This document shows positions 55,881 through 64,000 of a stretch of 64,000 nucleotides of DNA, in pieces. The translations under genes were made by a program, and so were the position numbers. Location: NCBI GenBank assembly GCA_035771165.1, contig JAWNZC010000338.1, forward strand, positions 1,116,001 through 1,180,000, given 5' to 3'. Under the pieces are notes generated by a model that saw nothing but the letters and a program-made list of their open reading frames with translations, did no database searches and was not told the DNA's origin. Within the stretch, counting starts at the first letter, position 1; the number at the start of each line of letters is the position of its first letter. This DNA is from Paragorgia papillata. Lineage: Eukaryota > Cnidaria > Anthozoa > Scleralcyonacea > Coralliidae.

Positions 55881-55940
55881 TTATAAAACATGTGTATGTA
55901 ACGACTATGACGATCAATATAAATATAATCATAACATCTC

Positions 55941-57335
55941 GCAGCTCGCGACATTCGCATGCATATCAATATTAAATACTGAGTTAAATTTAATAGTCAC
56001 TGATAACTGGCGCTGATGGCCAATGCAGCAGGAGCAGTACACCCGAGTAGATCCCACTGATTCGAATCAAATGCGAGTGTAAGAAATTTTACATGATGTT
56101 TTAATCAAGCCAATGTCAGACAATTCAGCTACTCGCCGTTATTAAAGCCGAAGTCGCCAAAGGGGCCACGTCTTGCGTGAAAATCTTACCGTGATTAACT
56201 GTTGGGAAACCAGCGAATAAACATTTTCCTTCGGATGCACATGCAGCTGCCTTATGGCCACTCTCTTCTCAATCTCAGTTTATATTCACGGGGGCAGCTG
56301 CCCCTTGCCCTCACAGCGCGGGGGCTGTGTCCAACCTCGTTCTCAGGGCGTTTTTCAGATTTGGAGGGTGGGAAGAAGCCCTGGCATCGCCTGGTCACAG
56401 CCCCAAAAAATACTGGGTGTAATAAATTAGCAATTTAATTTAGTATGCAAAATCATTCTGAGTAATGCAGCCCCGTGGGAGAAGTTCATTGTAATGGCAG
56501 TCCTATTCAGTCCCGTTGGCGGTCCCGTTGAAGCTTTTTGATCATAAACCAATCCAACCAGAACCTTTTCCCAACTTACCAATTTCAAAAAGGCCCTTGG
56601 GCACAAGACACAGCTCAACCTCGTTCTGACTTTTTTCACTTGGCAGATGTTTTCTGATTCATTAAAGTTGCCATGTTTTCTTAAATGTAAGTAGGGATGT
56701 AGCATCAATATGTACAATTCAGTCGTTGAATTTTCTTTCTCAATACATTGTCATTCATTATACCGTTATGCTTTTTGGTTATTTTATGCTATATAGAGCA
56801 AAATTGGCGAACATTATTTCCCACGTGCAAAAATTAATGCTTATAAAAAGTGCCCTTTTTATATCGCTGCCCCCGCCGCCTTAAGTAGCTTCCGGCGCCC
56901 CTGGTTTCCTTTATATATTATATACATTATACAAGGCACATTTTCACAACGCTCTACTTCGCCAACGTCTGCAGCGGAAATTCAAACTCTCTTTGATTGA
57001 TAGGTCATTAGCGTGTCAACCAATAGATTGCGAGCGTTAGCCGGCGAACGATATACACGAAAAATAACAATGGGTGACTGCAGGCGCTCCTTTCACTGTC
57101 CGTCCCAACCCCCAGCGCCGGCTACGCAGGCAAGAGGGAGCAGCCTGGTTTCCAGGCCTCTCTTTTTACGTCGAGCGGCAGACCGAAATTGTGAGAGGCC
57201 TGGAATAAAATGTTTTGCTTGGCCCCAAATCTGGCCCCAAATTATACAGGCACCAAACGGCCGTTTGGCGGAAAACCAAGGCAGATAACACTCACGTCGG
57301 TCTGCACAATTCTTTAGAACATCGTTTATAGCAAG
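55941..57335. other. Intergenic DNA after unit D
   Basis: No gene recognised. It contains remnants of a family with CCTCGTTCTCAGGGC and AAGCCCTGGCATCGCCTGGTCAC (56330-56400), related to the inverted repeat at 61634-62170. It also has a short hairpin, CCAGGCCTCTC/GAGAGGCCTGG, at 57151-57205. Confidence 0.5.
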
Positions 57336-57380
57336 GTTGGTCTACTCCCGAAACGTTAAAATAGCATATTTCGATTTGTA
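57336..57380. repeat. Short Penelope-like tail remnant
   Basis: CCGAAACGTTAAAATAG followed by CATATTTCGATTTGTAT, resembling the end of the hammerhead-tail repeats; it directly precedes the LINE fragment. Confidence 0.35.
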
Positions 57381-58112
57381 TAAATGTGTTTCAACACAAT
57401 CACTTCCTACGCCGAACACTACTTTATAAAGCCTCGTATGTAACAACCTACAAATACATGCTCAATCTACCCTTTAACTGTGATATGATCTATAAACAAA
57501 GGCTTCTGGCTTGCAAAATTCTTCCATTGTCATACTGGCATGAGTACCTGGATATGCTGTTCTTCTACAAGATTAATCACGGTATAATCACCCTCGACAA
57601 AAACGCTATTGCAACGCCACAAGCTAATAGAAATACACGATCATCGGACTCAAACTGTTACCTCTACCAAACCAAGAAATGCAAAACCTCTACCTACCAA
57701 AAATCTTATATCTGCCGGACAACAAGAACCTGGAACTCTCTACCAAAAACTCTAATTTTGAAATCTCTATCACTCACAACTTTTAAGTCACAACTCTATA
57801 ACTACTACCTTACAGCTTTAAAGGACACGTACTCCTCTAACGATCCACGTACCTGGAAAGGCGTGTGTGTTAAATGTAACTGTAGTCGTAATCTCGTTAC
57901 TGTACCTTCGTGTTGTTATTAGTGTGTTAGTCGTACCGTTTCGTCTGATTGATTGTCCAGTAGCGCATATTTTATAACTCGTTTGTTAAGGGGCCGCAGT
58001 AATTGGCTTTAGCTGTTGCGGTTACCCAGCCTCATATAGTATAACTTTGTAGTTTCATATCTTAATTGTGTGTCTTGTATTGAGGCAAAGTTAATAAATA
58101 AATAAATAAAAA
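57381..58112 (+). mobile_element. 5'-truncated LINE with (AATA)n tail
   Basis: Reverse-transcriptase C-terminus, about 170 bp of 3' UTR and the tail TTAATAAATAAATAAATAAA at about 58090-58112. A CR1/L2/Jockey-like clade is likely from the protein. Confidence 0.75.
57386..57922 (+). pseudogene. LINE reverse transcriptase C-terminal fragment
   Basis: About 178 codons of the region after the reverse-transcriptase catalytic domain. Motifs are LLACKILPLSYWHEYLDMLF, NTRSSDSNCYLYQTKKCKTS, RTTRTWNSLPKTLIL and LTTFKSQLYNYY, then a C-terminal CVKCNCSRN. This order (LPLSYWHEY, TRSS, WNSLP, FKSxL) is typical of CR1/L2-like elements of cnidarians. The ATG used is internal; the true 5' part is truncated. 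There are no internal stops. Confidence 0.75.
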
Positions 58113-58331
58113 CCTTTTAACGTAATGTAAAACAAAGAAACCTACTCGTTTGCTGTCTGCTCTCAAGACGAAGTTTGTTTAAGTGCCCTCGTTCATAAAG
58201 ATTAAAGAATCCGAGCTCCAGCAGGATTCATGATAGATAAAGATGAACATTTTCCGCTAGTCCTCTCGCTCGATCCCTATTCTGTGACGTCACCAAAATA
58301 AGTTCGAGAGAAAAGAGGTCTAGGAACTAGT

Positions 58332-59096
58332 CTGGAGAGGGAGAGCCTCTGGTCTCGCGAGCTTCAAATCTCACTTTGGCGAGTTCAATATCTGAACTCG
58401 GTTTTTGATTGGCCTAAATTTCTAAAAGCGTTACCGATTGGTTAATCAAAGCAAGTCACGCGTGACCGTGAGTAATTAAAAAATATTAAAAACTTAAACC
58501 ATACACCTCTGAGTCTCGGATTGCCGTTTCAGCTCACTGAAATACCAAAGCGAAAGTCTTAGTTCTTGTGAACAGATCAGATAATTATTCTTTCCACAGT
58601 GAGTTGGAATTGTGATAAAATCCATAGTTTCCTTATCGAAAACGAAGTACTACTCAAATCAGTAGAGCGAGACATAGACGATGTTTTCATCGCTTCCGAA
58701 GCGACAGTTTCGTTAACCGCAGATCAATTTCAAAGCAATCACGAGGTGTATTCTTATGTACCACGTGATAGCTTGTTTACGAGTTAACAATGGGATTCAA
58801 TGGGATGTTTATCACGTGGTACATGAGAATACACCTCGTGATTGCTTTAATATTGATCCGCGGTTAATAAAACTGACACTTCGGAAGCGATAAAAAAATC
58901 ATCCATGTCTCGCTCTACTGATTTGAGTAGTAACTAACGAACGAGTGTGCCAGACAGCGTGCTTTACTTCCTGTAGAGAACAATCGTAACATAGCAACGT
59001 GCGTTTCAAATTTCACTCAACCGTGAGAATAATCAACTGGAAGTAACTCACCAAAGTGAGATTTGAAGCTCGCGAGACCAGAGGCTCTCCCCCTCC
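58332..59096. mobile_element. Foldback element with two nested inverted repeats
   Basis: Outer arms 58332-58385 and 59045-59096 (GCCTCTGGTCTCGCGAGCTT and inverse). An inner palindrome of about 58640-58940 includes AATCACGAGGTGTATTCTTA and its inverse, meeting at the centre near 58790. It is non-coding. Confidence 0.65.
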
Positions 59097-59660
59097 CAAA
59101 CACAGAGCCTCTGGCACCCAGGGTAGACGTCAACGGCCAAAAGTGAGACCCGCTTGGAATTGACTACAATCATTTTAGCAGTACTAAAGCATTTTGAATC
59201 ATTATTAAGTAAAGTAGTTTCAAATATCAAATATAATATTAATAGATTCTTGAATCTTATTCTGTTTGGCGACTCTTTTTCCGGAAGTGAAAACAGCTAC
59301 AAATTCCCTGTTCTATAATCCATTAAACTAATTCCTTTTCTTTAATTCCTTTTTTGGTTTATGAGTTCTCGCCATCTTGAATTTCAACGTCCAGAGAGGT
59401 CCAGGATTTATTTTGTGTTTCGTTGTAAACATAGCGGGTTCGCAAACATTAATTGAAGGACAACATGCATTTTGAAATAAAAGATGAATTATATGATCAT
59501 GTCTTTTCTGTAGATATTGCTGTGTGATGGTCTAATGAATTCTTTACTGAAACACGGAACTTCTCCTGGAACTTGAAACAGCCTTAGGTTAAGGCATAGT
59601 CCCTAGAATTATATTGTTTGGAGACGCGGCGAACATCAAAGCGGTTAACAATGAGCTACA

Positions 59661-59960
59661 ATTTAGGTTAAACTAAACTAAACTAATCTTATTTATACTG
59701 GATAGCTCTATCAGTTAATAGCTAACTGTTCTCCCTAGAGGTCCAGTAAGGGCCATTCCTCATGGTCCAGTGTTTCTACATGAGGAAACCGGAGTACCCG
59801 GAGGAAACCTGCGATGTTTGGTAGAGTCAAACTGGAAGCACTCTTCTCACATGCGGCCAAGGTGAAATTTTAATCAGATAACCGCTGAGAGCAGGAATTG
59901 AACCTGGGTCGCAGAGGTGAAGGCACATGCGCTAACCACTGTGCCACCAACACCCCAGGG
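59661..59960 (-). mobile_element. tRNA-derived SINE
   Basis: On the minus strand there is an A box (TGGCACAGTGGTTAGCGCA, 59946-59928) and a B box (GGTTCAATTCC, 59904-59894). The body has GGTTTCCTCCGGGTACTCCG and the tail a (TTTAG)n-like repeat, TTAGTTTAGTTTAGTTTAAC. The layout of head, body and short tandem tail is that of a SINE. Confidence 0.75.
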
Positions 59961-60183
59961 TGAGTTGAGGGTGGCAAATAAGGTGCACAATCTTTTGTTT
60001 TACGTTCATTAATATTTATAAAGCAACGATGCGATTGGTTGATTGCTTCATTATACCAAAAATACAATGTGTTCAGCAAGCGTAAGGTGAAATAAGGTGC
60101 ACAAACGTGAACAAAAACCTATAGAACAAAGACTTTGGCCGCGTTTCCAGGCAATTTATTTCTAGGGACTATGTCTATGGACT

Positions 60184-60278
60184 CATTCCTGTCCGAGGGC
60201 TTCCCCAGAGATGAATAAAATCGTCTGGCGTTAGCCAGAATAAAATACTAAAGACCAATTCGGACAGGAAAGAGTTAA
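60184..60278. mobile_element. Single TCCTGTCCGA foldback MITE
   Basis: TCCTGTCCGAGGGCTTCCCC to ACCAATTCGGACAGGA, with AAAATCGTCTGGCGTTAGCC in the centre; reverse orientation compared with 1171-1262. Confidence 0.7.
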
Positions 60279-61633
60279 GGTATACGCAATTCCTCAGTTT
60301 TGCCGCGATGCGCAGCTCTACTGCGCATAATTCTGCAATACTAATTCAAGATGTATGTATCCAAGTGTTAGTGACGAAAACACATAAAAATATCACTAAG
60401 GAGGCTAAATCAGCTAATGATACCTTTGACAAGAAGATACTAACTTAATTTTGGTTTTTGAAAAAATAAAATAAAAATTTGTTGCGTGCCTTCGTTTATA
60501 GATAAAATAATAGGGGATAATCTACACTTAATGTCTGCTCTCGATGGAAACCGTTAGTTTTGTTTTACCGAGAGTCTGGATGTTTTCCCGAAACGAAGTC
60601 GAGGGAAACATCGAGGGAAAACAAAACTAAATGTTTTCCGAGTGATCAGACAATTCAGTGCTTTGTAATATAGCTTGAGTTTTGCTGAATAATTTCGAAG
60701 TTTATCAAGGGAAAGTACACAAAGACAAACTGAAAGACTTACTAAAAAATTACGTAATTTCATTTCAACAAAACATGCAAATATGAGTCTCAGAACGAAA
60801 GAACAGCAATACATTTCTCCAGTTAATCTTCACACATGCTTTGAAGACCTATAAATAATCTTTTTTGTACCAAACAAGCTTTTGTTTATAGGTTACCGTG
60901 AAGAGTTCAAAGTTCTGGTGGGCAACAATTGCAATATTATTGACCGAGTGGGCAATAAGTTGGTCTACAAATTTAGCTAAGGTCATGTGACAACAAACCA
61001 ACCAATGACAGTCATCGTTTTATCCAGCAAAACTCTATAGCTATATAACAATGCTCCATGTTCAAGCTTTAACCTTGTGTAGATCACGAAGACACTCGGT
61101 GACCCCCTTTTCCCCCCAATTATTTATTTCCTCCACCAGCTATACAGCATATTATATGAAAGAATAGAGAAAAAATCATTTAGAGAATTTGAAATATCGT
61201 ACCTTTCTCGTTCTTATGGCTTCAAAAAAAACATTTAACAAGTAAGAATTATACCAAAAATACAATGTGTTCAGCAAGCGTTACGGTCAAATAAGGTGGA
61301 CAAACGTGAACAAAAACCTAGAACAAAGGTTGGCCGCGTTTCCAGACAATTTATTTCTAGGGACTACGTGTAAATCAACTTCTAGTCAAATCTGAAGTTT
61401 TATTTATTCTGTACCGCCGTAAAGACTAATACATTCCATACACGAAATTACTAGTAAAATTTGCATATTTGTCGCGAATACGGCAAACGCATTTGGTGTT
61501 CGAGTTGCATATATGACATATACGAATTAATAAAACTGATGAAGAAATAAAACAAAGAGGAACAAAATTAAAATTAGGTGATTTAAAAGTCAAAACCATA
61601 AATATCTTAAATAGAACCAAGGGGCTAGCATAT
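60279..61633. other. Intergenic DNA without recognised genes
   Basis: AT-rich. A small inverted pair around GTTTTCCCGAAACGAAG and GAGGGAAAACAAAAC is near 60575-60640. A block ending TTTATTTCTAGGGACTA is repeated at 60060-60175 and 61250-61370, so part of this region is locally duplicated. Confidence 0.5.
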
Positions 61634-62170
61634 GTGCACCACAACCTCGTACCCAGGGCATTTTGCCTCCACGTCGGGAGGTCGGCGAAAATGGCCCTGG
61701 CATCGGCTGGTCACGTGACACCCAGAATTTTGGGGTGTTATGGCAAGAAAATTTATGCGGCTTTTGTGTTTTGCTCTTTGTATAATACGTATGCATGAAT
61801 AATAAATAGAAATATTCAACGCTTTGTTGAGTCACTCATGTGAAGCCTTCACCAGAAAAGCAACTGGGCTAGCATTATTCATCATGATACTCCCACGATT
61901 ATCCAGAAGACATGTAAATGTCATGAACAAACATACATCTAATGTTGTTCTTGACTATAACCAAAGCTATCGTTTCCATTCTTTGAGTAAACTTTGCAGA
62001 GTGGATCCCATTGCAATTCAAATTTCCTGAATAAATTATACTCTATCTGAATTAATCGGGTTCTTAAACCGGCCAATCAGATTATAGAATCGACCAGCCG
62101 ATGCCAGGGCCATTTTCGCCGACCTCCCGACGTGGAGGCAAAATGCCCTGGGTACGAGGTTGATGTGCAC
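61634..62170. mobile_element. Foldback element with 79-bp arms
   Basis: Arms 61634-61712 and 62092-62170 are almost perfect inverted copies containing ACCTCGTACCCAGGGCATTT and GAGGTCGGCGAAAATGGCCC. The 380-bp centre is AT-rich and non-coding. Confidence 0.75.
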
Positions 62171-62619
62171 CAGTTAGTTTTTATAGTAAAGCGAAAAACT
62201 TGTAAACAAATAATCCCGTGTCAGGTTAGCGTATAAGATAGGCGGTAAACTCGGTTTGTGACCAAGGTTAGAGATTTTGATGGGGTTTGGTAACATTATA
62301 AGATAATCTGGCTAGACAAGCAAATCTCAAAATAGCGAGTCCAAACTAATATTCTGGGTTGACCCGAGATCATGGTTTGCGTCTCCCATGTACTGAAAAG
62401 CTAGCAGGTGCACGTTTGTCCGTCCATGCATGATCTAGTGTCGACCTTTCAACCCTGCAGCGTGCCTAATATGTCTCCCCAAACTAATCCAAGATGGCGG
62501 CTCCCAATTGGTTACCGGCGTTTGACTGAGGTTTACCCAGTACTCTGCTCTTTTGGGAAATGGCTAATTCACATGTAAAACTCTTTCAACTGCATGCGCG
62601 CAGAATGTTTCGCAGTTAC

Positions 62620-63086
62620 TTAAAGTGCCTATGAAACGAAAATTAAGTTTGTCTTATTTGAAAGAACACTTAAAATGATAGAGTAACATATCTTGGAGTT
62701 TTTCGTTTCCTTGCTTCTTTCTCGGGATATTTTAGTTTGTTTGATATTCAAATTAAACATTTTGACGTCACACGTGCATAACGAGTTATCGAAAAAGTTA
62801 TATATCTTTGCTATAATCACTCGAAGATCTATCTAGATGTTTAGTGTAGTGGGAGAAACACATCCACATGCTTCATTCAAATTAATTTGGTTTGATAATA
62901 GAAAAAAGATATCTAACCTTCTCCAAGAGCTCATTATGCATCTACGACGTCAAAATGTTTAATTTGCATATCAAACAAACTAAAATATCTCAAGAACGAA
63001 GCAAGGAAACCCAAAACTGCAAAATACGTTACTCTATAATTTTAAATGTTCTTTCAAACTTAGTTTTCGTTTCAAAGGCACTTTAA
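62620..63086. mobile_element. Inverted-repeat MITE with AAAGTGCC ends
   Basis: TTAAAGTGCCTATGAAACGA and the inverse TCGTTTCAAAGGCACTTTAA; arms of about 200 bp with GATATTTTAGTTTGTTTGAT and its inverse. It is the best-preserved member of the family at 4534-4970 and 18983-19440. Confidence 0.7.
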
Positions 63087-63229
63087 AAATTACACAAAAA
63101 TTAAAATATTTCGTTACGTAGAGCAGCCGTAATTTTTTTGAGATTATGAACTGGCTTACCGGTTTTCTGTGTTCCATACCTACTAGGGTTCCGGTGTCAC
63201 GTAATGCAAACCTACACGGTTTAAGCAGA

Positions 63230-63480
63230 AAACTAAAGCCCGAGATACACTGAAACAAGCTTCCAAAACACATTTTTGAAAAAGTTTCCAAAACTTGTTT
63301 AAAAAAATAGAACAGTGTTCTAATCAGCGAAACTTGGTTTCTGAAACAATGTTTCGGAAACTTTTCAACATACACTGGCTCAAAAGCCCGGCATACACTT
63401 AAATTTTCCTAAACAAGTTACCGAAACAGTTTCAGAAACAAAAGTTTCCAGTGTATGTTGAAAAGTTTCCACCTAGCAAC
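63230..63480. repeat. Inverted repeats with GTTTCGGAAACTTTTCAACA
   Basis: GGAAACTTTTCAACATACAC (63355) faces GTGTATGTTGAAAAGTTTCC (63450). Several GTTTC/GAAAC pairs lie around them. Non-coding; the remaining sequence to 64000 shows no gene. Confidence 0.55.
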
Positions 63481-64000
63481 GTGTTAGTTTCCCGCGTGAA
63501 ACGTGTAGACCAACATTACGCGTGTAAACTCAAACTGGAACCGTTGTAATCTCCCAGCAACAATATGTCGGTACATAGAGATCACAAGACCACGACATTC
63601 AATCTTAATTGGTAACCAATTAAACGTCGCCATCTTGCGTAAATCTAATGCGAACCTGTAGCTCGTGAACTGCAAAAGATGGCCGAAATCAACAAGGTCC
63701 AATTGCCCTTTCTTTCATCTGCCCCTCAGTTTTCCCGACATGGTGACGTTAAATTGATTGTCGAAAATTACGGATGTCCCAGAACTGTCGGAATGTAGAA
63801 AAAAATCTCACGAAGTCCATGCGTAAAAACATTTGCCGCCGGCCGCCCACAATCGCTAAGCGGCGGTTGGCAATTACCTCCGAATCTTTGAAATATATTC
63901 TGTAAAGAGAGATGATTAATACCCGCACAAATGTCTTGGTTTCAAAACATAACTATTGACTATCTACGCATCCTACGTGTTTGTAAGTAATTTTCTTGCG

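Larger units (their letters stand above)
51437..55940 (+). repeat. Segmental duplication unit D
   Basis: 51437-52515 matches the tail of unit B (28514-31860) including the shared Tc1/mariner-like MITE, but without the Crypton-like insertion. At about 52516 it jumps to the GPCR 5' flank, skipping the unit boundary. After the rearranged GPCR it matches unit C to ATAACATCTCG (about 55940), with the solo LTR as extra and the Harbinger-like element absent. Confidence 0.8.

Noticed and set aside
59890..59950. Functional tRNA gene on the minus strand
   Set aside because: A and B boxes are present, but the arms do not form a complete cloverleaf, and a SINE body with a tandem tail follows.

Overview
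This window reads as nuclear DNA of an animal, most probably a cnidarian and plausibly an anthozoan such as a stony coral. The reasons are intronless class A GPCR genes in tandem, genes with GT-AG introns, and a very dense mix of eukaryotic transposons (hAT-like, CACTG-type, Crypton-like, Helitron-like, Tc1/mariner-like and Harbinger-like MITEs, LINEs, SINEs, a solo LTR, hammerhead ribozymes). There is no sign of bacterial operon structure. The taxonomic call rests on recalled family distributions, not on a search.

The backbone is a segmental duplication carrying one GPCR gene per unit. Unit A (about 1449-12688) has an intact 314-residue receptor. Unit B (about 16108-32111) has an in-frame deletion of TM5-TM6. 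Unit C (about 32112-36265) has an intact receptor but a shortened unit body. Unit D (about 51437-55940) has a receptor broken by an internal inversion. Paralogous units show many insertions as filled versus empty sites. This lets target-site duplications (TSDs) be read directly: 8 bp for a 3.4-kb hAT-like element, TA for a Tc1/mariner-like MITE, TAA for a Harbinger-like element, CTTAA for a solo LTR and about 6 bp for a LINE tail. Two further insertions (1.9 and 3.5 kb) have hairpin ends and carry Helitron-type cargo: an STPR-repeat protein and an RPA-like OB fold.

Between units C and D lies a 15-kb block of nested elements. A RecQ-like helicase fragment is interrupted by one end of a hAT-type element. 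The hAT transposase gene on the minus strand is itself split by a 5999-bp CACTG...CAGTG element with a 2-bp TSD; removing it restores the transposase reading frame. Instead of a recognisable transposase, that inner element carries a spliced, decayed SAM-domain gene, arrays of TGAGTAAA/TTTACTCA subterminal repeats, and six copies of a 263-bp tandem repeat in an intron. Next to it is a 2.8-kb palindromic element with 0.85-kb arms carrying a SAP-SWIM-YqaJ-type gene.

Downstream of unit D (55.9-64 kb) is intergenic DNA with a 5'-truncated LINE, a tRNA-derived SINE and several foldback elements. Apart from the GPCRs I see no clear host gene. All other coding similarity is transposon-derived and broken by frameshifts or stops.
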